Source: Betaproteobacteria bacterium
GTDB lineage: Bacteria; Pseudomonadota; Gammaproteobacteria; Burkholderiales; Burkholderiaceae
Direction: 5' to 3'
NCBI GenBank assembly: GCA_009783065.1
Contig: WRHV01000002.1
Span: 1 to 64,000, forward strand
Length of the DNA: 64,000 bases
Every line of letters begins with the position of its first letter. Position 1 is the first letter of the stretch. A program made the translations under genes and the position numbers. The notes beneath the pieces are model-generated. The model was not told the origin of the DNA. It saw nothing but the letters and a program-made list of their open reading frames with translations, and made no database searches. Below are positions 8,698-18,242 of the stretch, in pieces.

Positions 8698-8758
8698 TTT
8701 TCCCCTCATATATGCTTGTCACTCAAGTATCCGACCGCCCCATACTGTGCCGCAAGCA

Positions 8759-8799
8759 TACTATATAAATCCTATATATTAAATAGGATTTATATAGTA
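8759..8799. promoter_or_regulatory. Perfect 17-bp inverted repeat upstream of cysK, candidate Rrf2 operator
   Basis: TACTATATAAATCCTAT (8759-8775) is repeated as its exact reverse complement (8783-8799) around the 7-base spacer ATATTAA. The outer TACTATA and the inner TCCT/AGGA bases match the metB palindrome, but the spacing between the CCT and AGG triplets is 11 instead of 2, about one helical turn more. It lies about 60-100 bases upstream of the cysK start and downstream of the Rrf2 gene, so it probably carries the cysK promoter. Confidence 0.6.
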
Positions 8800-8858
8800 A
8801 ATAGTCTCATCAACCGTTACGAATACCTCGTCATTAGAAACTGACGTTTATTTTCCAT

Positions 8859-9293
8859 TCAGATAAAGTAATCCGGCATTCTCTTTTCTTTTTGAGCCTT
8901 TGCCAGATCCTCAAGCGTGATGCTTTTCAAATACTGACGGAGATGCTCATGCAGATCGCACCAGAAATCATTCGTTGCACACTGGCTCATCCTGTTGCAA
9001 ACATATCCCTTTTCAAGGCAAGGCGCCGGGGCAAAACTTCCTTCCGTTGCCTGCAAAATATCGCTAACCGTCATATCTGAAGCTTTTTTGGCAAGCCTGT
9101 AACCTCCCTGAGCGCCACGCATGCTCAGAAGTAAACCCGCTTTTGTCATCAGAGAAACGATCTGTTCCAGATACTTCAGCGAAATATCCTGGCGCTGGGA
9201 AATATTCTTAAGGGAGACGGAACTGTCATTCTCATTCAGAGCCAGTTCTACCATCAAACGCAACGCATATCTGGATTTGGTAGAAAATCTCAT
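8859..9293 (-). CDS. Rrf2-family regulator with IscR-like cysteines
   Basis: 144 residues. The N-terminal winged helix (MRFSTKSRYALRLMVELAL and the SLKYLEQIVSLMTKAGLL recognition region) is diagnostic of Rrf2 proteins. In the C-terminal part Cys92, Cys99 and Cys105 echo the IscR 2Fe-2S ligands (spaced 6 and 5, against 5 and 5 in IscR), and a fourth Cys112 follows in NDFWCDL. Known members are IscR, NsrR, RsrR and CymR. The setting next to cysK and near metB favours a CymR-like control of cysteine metabolism, while the cysteines suggest Fe-S or thiol sensing; both are inference. Its own upstream region carries a related inverted repeat that reaches the ribosome-binding site, so autoregulation is likely. 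Confidence 0.88.
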   Translation of the reverse strand: MRFSTKSRYALRLMVELALNENDSSVSLKNISQRQDISLKYLEQIVSLMTKAGLLLSMRGAQGGYRLAKKASDMTVSDILQATEGSFAPAPCLEKGYVCNRMSQCATNDFWCDLHEHLRQYLKSITLEDLAKAQKEKRMPDYFI

Positions 9294-9297
9294 AAAT

Positions 9298-9328
9298 TAA
9301 AATACCTAAACTTAAGTAGGAATAATAT
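9298..9328. promoter_or_regulatory. Degenerate inverted repeat at the Rrf2 gene start, candidate autoregulatory site
   Basis: Read on the plus strand, AATACCT (9301-9307) and AGGAATAATAT (9318-9328) flank AAACTTAAGT. The AGGAAT half matches the right arm of the metB palindrome, and the CCT-to-AGG spacing of 10 resembles the cysK site. On the gene's own strand the AGGT of the site is also the likely ribosome-binding sequence, so binding could block both transcription and initiation. Confidence 0.4.
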
Positions 9329-9424
9329 GTCATCTTAAACGATGATTGCATATTATTGCCCAACCCTCCTGATAACGACCATCGGCATCACGAATTTTGC
9401 GGGCACCGTCCCTTCTCAAAGCAG

Positions 9425-10783
9425 CTAGACAGACTCCAGCTCTCCCCACATATCATGCGCATCTGCACTCGTGATTTTGACATTGACAAATTCGCCTGCT
9501 TTCAATTTTTTCCGCATCCCTTTCGGCTTTTTGACATAGACCACCCCATCAATCTCCGGCGCGTCGGCAGAAGACCTTCCGACTGCGCCACCACGGATTG
9601 GCTCATCCAATAAGACGCGTACCGTTTTTCCGATTTTTTGCTGTAGTTTTTCACGCGAAATGGCTTCCTGCATCATCATGAGCTGCGCCCTGCGTTCCTC
9701 ACGAACGGTTTGCGGCACCGGATTTGCCAGTGCATTTGCTGCCGCGCCTTCTACCGGCGAATAGGAAAAACATCCAAGCCGGTCTATTTGGGCCTCTTTG
9801 AGAAAATCCATCAGGTAGCCAAATTCCGCCTCTGTTTCTCCCGGGAAACCGGTAATGAATGTGGAACGGATGGTTATATCCGGACACATTTCACGCCATG
9901 CAGCAATCCGTTCGAGATGCTTTTCACCACTGGCAGGCCGCTTCATCCTTTTTAACACATCCGGATGCGCATGCTGCAAAGGCACGTCAAGATAAGGCAA
10001 TATCAGGCCATCCCTCATCAACGAAAGCAATTGGTCAATATGGGGATAGGGATAGATGTAATGTAAACGAATCCAGGCATCATACCGTTGCGCCAGATTT
10101 CCCAGCGCTTCCGCCAACTGGGTAATGTGCGTCTTAATTGGCCGCCCTCCCCAAAACCCTGTCCGGCATTTCATGTCCAGACCATAGGCACCGGTATCCT
10201 GTGAAACCAAAAGCAGTTCTTTTACACCTGAATCAAGCAGCCTCTCCCCTTCAACTAGAATATCGCCAACAGGACGCGTAACGAGCTGGCCTCTAAGCGA
10301 TGGAATAATGCAAAAGGTACAGCCGTGATTACACCCTTCGGAAATCTTAAGGTAGGCATAATGCCGAGGAGTCAGCTTGACGCCTTGCGGCGGAACCAGA
10401 TCAACAAAGGGTTCATGCGGTCGCGGTAAATGCTGGTGGACAGCGTGCATAACCTCTTCCAATGCATTGGGTCCGGTTACCTCCAGCACATCCGGTAAGG
10501 TTTGATGGATAAATGTTTTGCCTTCACGATCTTTTCTGGCACCTAGGCAACCGGTCACAATCACCTTGCCGTTTTCAGACAATGCCTCGCTAATGGTTTC
10601 GAGCGATTCTTCAACGGCTGCATCAATAAATCCGCACGTATTGATAATAACAAGATCAGCTTCGCCATAGGTAGCAACCGTCTCATAACCTTCTGACCGC
10701 AAACGTGTCAAAATATGCTCGGAATCCACCAGCGCCTTGGGACAGCCCAACGAAACAAAACCAATCCTTTTTCGTATACTCAT
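9425..10783 (-). CDS. rimO: Ribosomal protein S12 methylthiotransferase
   Basis: 452 residues, standard for RimO. It adds a methylthio group to the conserved aspartate of ribosomal protein S12 using radical SAM chemistry. The N-terminal UPF0004 domain carries Cys14, Cys50 and Cys79 for the auxiliary 4Fe-4S cluster. The radical-SAM motif is CNHGCTFC (Cys151, Cys155, Cys158), and the C-terminal TRAM domain is visible from about residue 375. The opening [16 protein letters not shown] is characteristic of RimO over MiaB. It lies alone between the Rrf2 gene and pgeF. Confidence 0.95.
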   Translation of the reverse strand: MSIRKRIGFVSLGCPKALVDSEHILTRLRSEGYETVATYGEADLVIINTCGFIDAAVEESLETISEALSENGKVIVTGCLGARKDREGKTFIHQTLPDVLEVTGPNALEEVMHAVHQHLPRPHEPFVDLVPPQGVKLTPRHYAYLKISEGCNHGCTFCIIPSLRGQLVTRPVGDILVEGERLLDSGVKELLLVSQDTGAYGLDMKCRTGFWGGRPIKTHITQLAEALGNLAQRYDAWIRLHYIYPYPHIDQLLSLMRDGLILPYLDVPLQHAHPDVLKRMKRPASGEKHLERIAAWREMCPDITIRSTFITGFPGETEAEFGYLMDFLKEAQIDRLGCFSYSPVEGAAANALANPVPQTVREERRAQLMMMQEAISREKLQQKIGKTVRVLLDEPIRGGAVGRSSADAPEIDGVVYVKKPKGMRKKLKAGEFVNVKITSADAHDMWGELESV

Positions 10784-10856
10784 TTGATAAGATGTCTTTC
10801 TATTTGCAATACAAACCGTATTATGGCGGGAAGGAGGCCATTCTGTATGAGAAGCC

Positions 10857-11621
10857 CTACCTCAACCAGATGCAGCTTGCCATTCTACCCGTGATACCAT
10901 CACGACGATATGAATAAAAGCGGGCCGCATCAGATACCGTACAAAAATTTCCCCCGCTGATTTTTCTGACATCATGCTTTTCAAGTATCTTTCTGGCAAG
11001 GGCATATATGTCAGCCAGGTATTTACCAGGCTTTTCGATTTGAGGTTTGAAATACCTCCTATTGTCTTTATCCCCTGCTACAAATACTTCCAGCACATCC
11101 GTGCCGACTTCAAAATGATCAGGTCCGATAGCTGGTCCCAGCCACGCCAATATCTCACCGGCTCCATAGCGGCGCATCGACCGCAGGGTTTCTTCCAGAA
11201 TTCCTTTAGCCAGACCGCGCCACCCGGCATGTGCTGCTGCAACCACCCTTCCAGCCGTATCGCAAAACAGTACCGGCAAACAATCAGCCGTCTGGACAAG
11301 GCAGATAGCATGGCGTTTTGTTGAAAAGCTCGCATCCGCATCCGGTAAACCTGATACCGATTCCACACGAACCACTGTCGTGCCATGCACCTGATTCAGC
11401 CACAATGGTTCATTCGGCAACCATTGCCTGATCCGGTTCCGGTTTTGTTCAACACAATCCACCATATCTCCAACATGCATAGCCAAATTGAGGCCGCCTT
11501 CAGAAATTCGCCTGCCATGATAGGGATGAGGACTGACGCCACCATAACGTGTTGTGGAAAACCCGCATACATTGTCGGGGGCGCTCCAATCGGGGAAAAT
11601 CAAATCAAGTTCGTTTTTCAT
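10857..11621 (-). CDS. pgeF: Peptidoglycan editing factor (multicopper oxidase-fold purine nucleoside phosphorylase family)
   Basis: 254 residues of the YfiH/PgeF (DUF152, laccase-domain) family. Motifs include [20 protein letters not shown] and [15 protein letters not shown], which supply the His-Cys-His metal or substrate site, followed by [15 protein letters not shown]. coli PgeF removes misincorporated L-Ser from UDP-MurNAc; other members act on purine nucleosides, so the exact activity is open. Its start overlaps the end of rluD by 17 bases, so the two are translationally coupled, an arrangement common in proteobacteria. Confidence 0.9.
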   Translation of the reverse strand: MKNELDLIFPDWSAPDNVCGFSTTRYGGVSPHPYHGRRISEGGLNLAMHVGDMVDCVEQNRNRIRQWLPNEPLWLNQVHGTTVVRVESVSGLPDADASFSTKRHAICLVQTADCLPVLFCDTAGRVVAAAHAGWRGLAKGILEETLRSMRRYGAGEILAWLGPAIGPDHFEVGTDVLEVFVAGDKDNRRYFKPQIEKPGKYLADIYALARKILEKHDVRKISGGNFCTVSDAARFYSYRRDGITGRMASCIWLR

Positions 11622-12612
11622 CTTCTGTTTCTATGATTCCCGCTTCACTGAGCAGCGCGGCAAAATCATCCGGAACAGCAGCCTGCCATTCATATTCCTG
11701 GCCGCTTACGGGGTGAATCAATCCCAATTTCTGCGCATGCAGCGCCTGTCTTTTAAAGAATGCTGACAAATGCGGCTTGCCGTAGACCGGATCACCTACC
11801 AGCGGAAATCCCGCTGACTGCATATGTACCCTGATCTGATGGGTACGACCGGTTTCCAGTCTGCACATCAACAAGCTGACATCCATATTGCCCAGCCGGC
11901 CTGTCGACAAACGTTTGTAATGCGTTACAGCTGTCTTGGCGTGCGGACTCTGGGATACCGCCATTTTGACACGATCGCGCGGATGACGTCCAATAGCCGC
12001 ATTGATAGTCTGCCCAGGTGAAGGTATGCCCCAAACAAGCGCCAGATATTCCCTGCGAACGGTTCTATCCTGCAATTGACGTACCAGACTGGTTTGAGCC
12101 TCCAATGTTTTAGCAAGCACCATGAGGCCGCTGGTATCCTTGTCCAGACGGTGCACAATGCCGGCACGAGGAATGGCCGCGATAGCCGGAAAATGATGCA
12201 AAAGCCCATTTAACAGCGTTCCTGACCAGTTGCCGGAGGCGGGATGAACCACGAGGCCCGGCGGCTTATTAATGATCATGATATCCGGATCTTCATGTAT
12301 GACCCTCAAATCCATCATTTCGGGTTGGTATGCCATTTCCTCGGCAGACGACTGCGGCAAAACCACAATCTCCTCATCCCCGATCACGCTGTGCTTGCTT
12401 GGAAAATGTCTCCCATTAACGGTAACAAAACCATCATCAATCCAACGCTGGATGCGCGCCCGGGAAAACTGTGGCAGAAGCCTGGTCACGACCTTATCCA
12501 GACGTTCTCCACTATCTCCCACTGTCAGCAAAAAGCGGTATACTTCCTTTCGTTCAGGAAATTCGTCGAGGTCTTCTTCCTCTTCAATGCTTGTTTTTTC
12601 CTGGTAAGGCAT
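11605..12612 (-). CDS. rluD: 23S rRNA pseudouridine synthase
   Basis: 335 residues from the ATG at 12612; an in-frame GTG at 12636 is an alternative start. An acidic N-terminal tail (EEEEDLDEF) precedes an S4 RNA-binding domain at about residues 36-85 and then the RluA-type catalytic domain. The catalytic aspartate is about D157 in HRLDKDTSGLMV. RluD modifies U1911, U1915 and U1917 of helix 69 of 23S rRNA. It is divergent from bamD, an arrangement found across proteobacteria, and is followed by pgeF. Confidence 0.92.
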   Translation of the reverse strand: MPYQEKTSIEEEEDLDEFPERKEVYRFLLTVGDSGERLDKVVTRLLPQFSRARIQRWIDDGFVTVNGRHFPSKHSVIGDEEIVVLPQSSAEEMAYQPEMMDLRVIHEDPDIMIINKPPGLVVHPASGNWSGTLLNGLLHHFPAIAAIPRAGIVHRLDKDTSGLMVLAKTLEAQTSLVRQLQDRTVRREYLALVWGIPSPGQTINAAIGRHPRDRVKMAVSQSPHAKTAVTHYKRLSTGRLGNMDVSLLMCRLETGRTHQIRVHMQSAGFPLVGDPVYGKPHLSAFFKRQALHAQKLGLIHPVSGQEYEWQAAVPDDFAALLSEAGIIETEDEKRT

Positions 12613-12708
12613 ATTCAGGCTCTCATTTTTTTTCACTTTGGTCTATATCAGCTATAATCTTAAGATTATCGAATCATTTTTGTGCCTTATTCACATTTTG
12701 CAAAAATC

Positions 12709-13509
12709 ATGCAAAAGAATCTATTAAAATTTTTCGCCACCATCATGGTTCTTCTCATCGCCGGCTGCGGACTGTTGCCCGATGAAATTGATGAGACTGT
12801 ATCCTGGCCTGCCAGCAAATTGTACCGGGAAGCCAAGGACATGATAGCAGGAGGCGACTACGAAAAAGCCGTCAAATATCTTGAAAAGCTGGAAGCGCGC
12901 TATCCCTTTGGGGTTTATGCACAACAGGCACAGATCGAGATTGCCTACGCTTATTATCGCGATAATGACCAGCCGCAGGCTCTTGCTGCCGTCGAGCGCT
13001 TTATCAAGCTGCATCCTAATCATCCTAATATCGACTACATGTATTACCTACGCGGTTTGATCAACTTCAACGACCGTGTGGGCATCATGAATTTTGCATT
13101 TAAACAAGATTTGTCAGAACGCGACTCCAAAGCGGCACAAGAAGCTTTTGATTCATTCAAATTACTGGTTACCCGTTTTCCGGATAGTATTTACGCTCCG
13201 GACGCCCGTATCCGCATGCGTTACCTGTTGAATATACTGGCACGATACGAAATTCACGTCGCCAAATATTATTATAAACGGGGAGCCTATGTTGCCGCCG
13301 CTAATCGCGCCCAGGGCACCATTGCCAAATATCCGGACTCGCCTTCAAGTGAAGAAGCGCTCTTCATTATGGTGCGTGCTTATGACAAAATGGGGTTAAA
13401 TGACCTGCGTGATGATGCCAACCGCATTTTTCAGCAGAACTACCCCGACAGTGTCTTGCCTTCTGGAGGAACAAAAGGCCCCGAACCCGTCTGGTGGCAA
13501 TTCTGGTAA
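12709..13509 (+). CDS. bamD: Outer membrane assembly lipoprotein BamD
   Basis: 266 residues from ATG 12709, chosen because it places a lipoprotein signal (MQKNLLKFFATIMVLLIAGC) directly at the N-terminus; Cys20 would be lipidated. The mature part consists of tetratricopeptide-like repeats (AKDMIAGGDYEKAVKYLEKL, YARYPFG-like LEARYPFGVYAQQAQ), the hallmark of BamD/ComL. It is the essential partner of BamA in inserting beta-barrel proteins, including autotransporters such as the one at 61425. A TTTCAC-N16-TATAAT promoter (12631-12658) lies upstream in the rluD-bamD gap. Confidence 0.95.
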   Translation: MQKNLLKFFATIMVLLIAGCGLLPDEIDETVSWPASKLYREAKDMIAGGDYEKAVKYLEKLEARYPFGVYAQQAQIEIAYAYYRDNDQPQALAAVERFIKLHPNHPNIDYMYYLRGLINFNDRVGIMNFAFKQDLSERDSKAAQEAFDSFKLLVTRFPDSIYAPDARIRMRYLLNILARYEIHVAKYYYKRGAYVAAANRAQGTIAKYPDSPSSEEALFIMVRAYDKMGLNDLRDDANRIFQQNYPDSVLPSGGTKGPEPVWWQFW

Positions 13510-13572
13510 AACCTGTTTTTTGAACAATTTGCTCGTTGTTTCATCCAGTACCATTTTGTTTCTCATAACAAT

Positions 13573-14229
13573 ATGAAAACTGCTATATCAGTCACACCTT
13601 TATCCGGCAGCACGCTATTCATTGTGACCGCCCCTTCCGGTGCGGGCAAATCATCTCTGCTTCAGGCACTGACAAAGCTGGATTCCACCCTGGGGCTCTC
13701 TATATCCCATACCACACGCCCACCCCGTCCCGGCGAGGAAAACGGCAGGGAATATCACTTCACCACACTCTCCAATTTCCTGGAAAAACAGCGCAACGGT
13801 GAATTTCTCGAATCAGCTGAAGTGCATGGTAATTATTACGGCACATCTCGCCACGCTATTTTAGAACGTCTGACAGCCGGCAAAGACACCTTGCTGGAAA
13901 TCGACTGGCAGGGTGCATTGCAGATCAAGAAACTCATTCCAGGTGCCATCAGCATCTTCATTTTGCCTCCTTCCATCGCCACACTGGAAAAAAGGTTACA
14001 TCACCGCGGACAGGATTCACCCGAAATCATCGCCAAAAGGCTCCATGCAGCGAATGGTGAAATATCACACGTCTCCGAATTTGATTATGTTATTATTAAC
14101 GATGACTTTGATTTCGCGCTTTCCCAGCTAATGGCAATTATCAAAGCCGCTCGCTGCAAACTATCACGACAAGTTGTAACCCATTCCGAATTATTTGAGC
14201 AATTCGGTATCATTTCTGATATCAATTAA
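13573..14229 (+). CDS. gmk: Guanylate kinase
   Basis: 218 residues. The P-loop [11 protein letters not shown] lies at about residues 20-30, followed by [20 protein letters not shown], the GMP-binding segment of guanylate kinases. It phosphorylates GMP to GDP and feeds GTP and (p)ppGpp synthesis. It is the first gene of gmk-rpoZ-spoT, a conserved proteobacterial operon linking guanine nucleotide supply to the stringent response. Confidence 0.96.
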   Translation: MKTAISVTPLSGSTLFIVTAPSGAGKSSLLQALTKLDSTLGLSISHTTRPPRPGEENGREYHFTTLSNFLEKQRNGEFLESAEVHGNYYGTSRHAILERLTAGKDTLLEIDWQGALQIKKLIPGAISIFILPPSIATLEKRLHHRGQDSPEIIAKRLHAANGEISHVSEFDYVIINDDFDFALSQLMAIIKAARCKLSRQVVTHSELFEQFGIISDIN

Positions 14230-14261
14230 TTTTCTATTCTTATTATCAGGCAGGAGTATTT

Positions 14262-14465
14262 ATGGCCCGCATTACTATTGAAGATTGTCTTGACCATATT
14301 CCAAACCATTTCGAACTCACGCTATGCGCAACATACCGCGCACGGCAATTGTTGCAGGGACACACCCCTTTGGTTGATGCAAAAGACAAAATGTCTGTTC
14401 TCGCATTGCGGGAAATCGCAGCAGGCAAAGTCGGTACCGAGATGCTAAAAAAAGTACCCGGCTAA
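14262..14465 (+). CDS. rpoZ: RNA polymerase omega subunit
   Basis: 67 residues beginning [20 protein letters not shown], the invariant start of omega, with a GGCAGGAG ribosome-binding site. Omega helps assemble the beta' subunit and forms part of a (p)ppGpp-binding site in proteobacteria. It sits 32 bases after gmk and 89 bases before spoT in the usual operon order. Confidence 0.96.
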   Translation: MARITIEDCLDHIPNHFELTLCATYRARQLLQGHTPLVDAKDKMSVLALREIAAGKVGTEMLKKVPG

Positions 14466-14554
14466 CTTCTTGTCCCAGATCACGTTCTTTTGCGGCAGCC
14501 GTGTTTTTTTTCACAGCTGTGTTATCGTTAAAGCATCACTGAATACTTTCATCT

Positions 14555-16846
14555 ATGCTGATGCCAGATAAGTCCGGTCTTTCTTCACGCCAAAAGGAAG
14601 AACCCCGCGTTCTTCCTGCAAGTAACGCGCCACTGACGGAACCGCCAACTATTCCTACGGCATTGTCAGCACCTGTTGATCATAAGCCTATACCGGGCGT
14701 CGCGACCTTCTCTCACCTTACCCAAAAACTTGAAACCTATCTCTCAAAAGCGGATATGCAGCGTGTGAGAGAAGCGTTTCGTTACTCGGATGAAATGCAT
14801 CTTGGGCAAATCCGCAAATCAGGTGAACCTTATATTTCGCATCCATTGGCCGTTGCGGAAATCTGTGCAGACTGGAAACTGGATACACAAGCCATCATGG
14901 CCGCTCTTCTTCACGACGTCATGGAAGATCAAGATGTCAAACTTGAAGAACTGATCGAACGGTTTGGCGCGCCGGTCGCCGGATTGGTTGACGGGCTGTC
15001 CAAACTGGAAAAGCTGCAGTTTCAAAACCATATTGATGCGCAGGGAGAAAACTTCCGGAAAATGCTGCTGGCTATGGCAAAAGATGTGCGCGTCATTCTA
15101 ATCAAACTGGCGGATCGCCTGCACAATATGCGCACACTGGATGCCATGGATATTTCCAAACGTAAGCGTATCGCCCGCGAGACCATGGAAGTGTATGTCC
15201 CCATTGCGCACCGGCTTGGCATTAATAACCTGTACCGCGAAATGCAGAATATGGCTTTCCATAGCCTGTATCCTTATCGCTATGAAGTCCTGGAAAAAGC
15301 CGTTAATACCGCACGGGGGAACCGGCATGAAGTATTGGGCAGAATTTATGATACCGTTGGCGAAGAACTGAAAAAAAACGGCATTCATGCGGAACTCTAC
15401 AGCCGGGAAAAAACCCTTTACGGCATTTACCGCAAAATGCGTCAGCAAAATCTGGCATTCTCACAGGTTTTAGATATCTACGGCTTCAGAGTCGTCGTTG
15501 ATACGGTCGCGGCATGCTATGCCACACTCGGTGTCTTACATTCCCTTTACAAACCGATGCCCGGCAAGGTACAGGATTACATTGCCATTCCCAAGCTGAA
15601 CAAATACCAATCTCTGCACACCACATTGGTTGGCCCCTATGGTGCGCCGGTAGAATTCCAAATCCGAACGCATGACATGCACCATGTTGCTGAAACCGGC
15701 GTCGCAGCGCATTGGCTATACAAAAATCCAAACGAAAATCTGACGGATATTCAAAAACACAGCCTCGGCTGGCTGCAATCACTTCTGGACATTCAGCAGC
15801 AAACCGGTAATTCAGCCGAATTTCTGGAACACGTCAAGGTCGACCTGTTTCCGGATTCCGTCTATGTTTTCACGCCAAAATCAGAAATCATTGCTTTGCC
15901 GCGCGAAGCCACTGCTCTGGATTTTGCCTACAATATTCATACCGATGTGGGTAACCAGACCGTTGCCGTCAAAATCAATAATGAACCAGCACCGTTACGA
16001 ACCGAACTTAAAAACGGCGATATCGTTGAAATCATCACCTCTCCCACATCCCGTCCCAACCCTTCATGGTTGTCATTTGTCCGGACAGGGAAGGCCCGTT
16101 CGTGTATCCGCAGCCACCTGCGATCCATTAACATAACCGATTCCATTGAACTTGGAAAACGGCTCCTAAACCAGGCGTTGCAGTCTGTTGATATGAATCC
16201 CGCCATACCTCAGCCCGTTGTCGAAAAACTGTTATACGAAACCGGCTCAAAAACGATTAATGACATTTATATGGATATCGGTGTGGGTAAACGGCTTGCT
16301 GCACTGGTTGCCCGCAGAATTATCGGACTCACCGATGAGGTCAAGCGTAAAAAACGGTCTAAATCGGAAGAAGAAAAAAAAGAACCGAAGACGAGAGAAC
16401 CGCAACCTGTCATTATTTACGGCAGCGAAGGCGTGAATGTTCAACTTGCAACGTGCTGTCTTCCCATTCCCGGCGATGTCATTATGGGAGAGCTGAATAT
16501 GACACGCGGGCTGGTGGTTCACAATGCCGAGTGCTCACAGGCAAAAAAATTCATTTCCAAAGAACCCGAAAAGTGGATCAATGTCGCCTGGGGCGAGGAT
16601 CTCAATCGCAGTTTTGACTGCCGGCTGAGAATAATGGTTCATGAAGAAAAGGGCATTCTGGCTCGTGTAGCGGCAGAAATCAGTGAATCCAATGCCAATA
16701 TTGTGCATGTCAACATGGAAACGCAGGAAGACTTTACTACCTTGCGATTCACCGTACAAGTTGAAGACCGAACCCATCTGGCCAACTTAATGCGACGGGT
16801 CCGGCATATTCCTGGCGTCACTCAAATCGGACGTGAGCGCAATTAA
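14555..16846 (+). CDS. spoT: Bifunctional (p)ppGpp synthetase/hydrolase
   Basis: 763 residues with the complete RelA/SpoT layout. A hydrolase HD domain has intact metal ligands (SHPL at about 95-98, HD at 120-121, and the HDVMED motif). The synthetase domain follows (KTLYGIYRKMRQQN, DIYGFRVVV, NKYQSLHT), then a TGS domain (VFTPKSEIIALPREATALDF) and a C-terminal ACT domain. An unusual proline-rich extension of about 50 residues precedes the HD domain. The intact HD motif makes this the hydrolase-competent enzyme of the pair, the other being relA at 29851. It is downstream of gmk and rpoZ. Confidence 0.95.
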   Translation: MLMPDKSGLSSRQKEEPRVLPASNAPLTEPPTIPTALSAPVDHKPIPGVATFSHLTQKLETYLSKADMQRVREAFRYSDEMHLGQIRKSGEPYISHPLAVAEICADWKLDTQAIMAALLHDVMEDQDVKLEELIERFGAPVAGLVDGLSKLEKLQFQNHIDAQGENFRKMLLAMAKDVRVILIKLADRLHNMRTLDAMDISKRKRIARETMEVYVPIAHRLGINNLYREMQNMAFHSLYPYRYEVLEKAVNTARGNRHEVLGRIYDTVGEELKKNGIHAELYSREKTLYGIYRKMRQQNLAFSQVLDIYGFRVVVDTVAACYATLGVLHSLYKPMPGKVQDYIAIPKLNKYQSLHTTLVGPYGAPVEFQIRTHDMHHVAETGVAAHWLYKNPNENLTDIQKHSLGWLQSLLDIQQQTGNSAEFLEHVKVDLFPDSVYVFTPKSEIIALPREATALDFAYNIHTDVGNQTVAVKINNEPAPLRTELKNGDIVEIITSPTSRPNPSWLSFVRTGKARSCIRSHLRSINITDSIELGKRLLNQALQSVDMNPAIPQPVVEKLLYETGSKTINDIYMDIGVGKRLAALVARRIIGLTDEVKRKKRSKSEEEKKEPKTREPQPVIIYGSEGVNVQLATCCLPIPGDVIMGELNMTRGLVVHNAECSQAKKFISKEPEKWINVAWGEDLNRSFDCRLRIMVHEEKGILARVAAEISESNANIVHVNMETQEDFTTLRFTVQVEDRTHLANLMRRVRHIPGVTQIGRERN

Positions 16847-16863
16847 GCCTCCTGCCGCTTCCT

Positions 16864-18111
16864 TTAATGCAGGATCACCTTGGCAAATTTGCGCTTGCCG
16901 ACCTGAACAATAAATGTGCCGGCCTCCACCTTCAAACCACGATCATTGACAACGGCACTGTCAATCCGGACCCCCCCCTGGTCAACCATGCGAAGCGCCT
17001 CTGAAGCAGACGCGCACAACTCTGCCTGTTTCAGTAATTGCCCGATACCCATAGGCGCACCGGAAATATTGACAACCGGCACATCATCCGGAATGCCGCC
17101 ACGTGCACGCAGCATGAAATCTTCCAGCGCCGACTCTGCAGACTGCCTTGAATGAAAGCGCGTCACAATTTCCTGCGCCAGTTCAACCTTCGCGTCACGA
17201 GGATTACGTCCGTTTTTCACTTCTTCTTTAAGATTACTGATATCGGAAAGTGACCGGAAAGAAATCAGATCATAGTATTTCCACATCATTTCATCAGAAA
17301 TACTCATGATCTTCGCAAGCATGATATTGGCCGGCTCGGTAATGCCAATATAGTTACCTTTTGACTTGGACATTTTCTCCACACCATCGAGCCCCTCAAG
17401 AAGCGGCATCGTTAAGATGCATTGCGGTTCCTGGTCGTACATCCTCTGAAGTTCACGACCAACCAGCAAATTGAATTTCTGGTCTGTCCCGCCTAATTCC
17501 ATATCTGCATTCAGCATGACCGAATCGTAACCCTGCATGAGCGGATAAAGCAGTTCATGGATGGCAATGGGGGAACCGGTCTTAAAACGTGTTGAAAAAT
17601 CATCACGTTCCATGATGCGGGCAAGCGTATAGTGGGAGGACAGTTGAATCATATCACGCGCCGTCATCTTATCGCTCCATTCGGAGTTGTAGCGGATTTC
17701 CGTTTTTTCCGGATTCAACACCAGACTGGCCTGACTAAAATAAGTCATGGCGTTTTCCTGTATCTGCTCACGTGTCAGCTTGGGCCGTGTGACATTGCGC
17801 CCAGACGGGTCGCCAATCATCGACGTAAAATCGCCGATCAAAAAAATGACGGTATGACCCAAATCCTGTAACTGCCGCATCTTGTTTAAGACAACCGTAT
17901 GCCCCAAATGCAAATCCGGTGCTGTCGGATCAAGCCCCAACTTGATTCTCAGCGGCTGCCCCGTCTTCTCGGAACGCGCCAGTTTCTGCGCCAGTTCTGT
18001 ATCAACCAGCAATTCTTCCGTACCTCGTTTAATCACCGCCAGCGCTTCTTTAACAGCTGATGAGAGTGGCAAATCGTTAGAAATTTCGGGAGGCGAATGT
18101 TTTTTATTCAT
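16864..18111 (-). CDS. tyrS: Tyrosyl-tRNA synthetase
   Basis: 415 residues. The HIGH-type signature is DPTAPDLHLGH at about residues 61-71, the KMSKS loop reads KMSKSKGNY, and a C-terminal S4 RNA-binding domain (GGVRIDSAVVNDRGLKV) completes the enzyme. The HLGH variant and the spacing fit the second TyrRS clade (TyrZ type), common in betaproteobacteria. It charges tRNA-Tyr in the cytoplasm. It is divergent from the M23 peptidase gene, with about 130 bases between the starts. Confidence 0.95.
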   Translation of the reverse strand: MNKKHSPPEISNDLPLSSAVKEALAVIKRGTEELLVDTELAQKLARSEKTGQPLRIKLGLDPTAPDLHLGHTVVLNKMRQLQDLGHTVIFLIGDFTSMIGDPSGRNVTRPKLTREQIQENAMTYFSQASLVLNPEKTEIRYNSEWSDKMTARDMIQLSSHYTLARIMERDDFSTRFKTGSPIAIHELLYPLMQGYDSVMLNADMELGGTDQKFNLLVGRELQRMYDQEPQCILTMPLLEGLDGVEKMSKSKGNYIGITEPANIMLAKIMSISDEMMWKYYDLISFRSLSDISNLKEEVKNGRNPRDAKVELAQEIVTRFHSRQSAESALEDFMLRARGGIPDDVPVVNISGAPMGIGQLLKQAELCASASEALRMVDQGGVRIDSAVVNDRGLKVEAGTFIVQVGKRKFAKVILH

Positions 18112-18242
18112 TTTTTTGCTTCGTGTTTGTTATAATGCTGTCTTAAATCAATATTACCTTCTGTTAAGATTTTTCTTGGAACAGAAAAAATCTTGCTAAA
18201 AAGAGATTTTAACTGATTGTTCCACGAAGAGAAGAGGATTTC

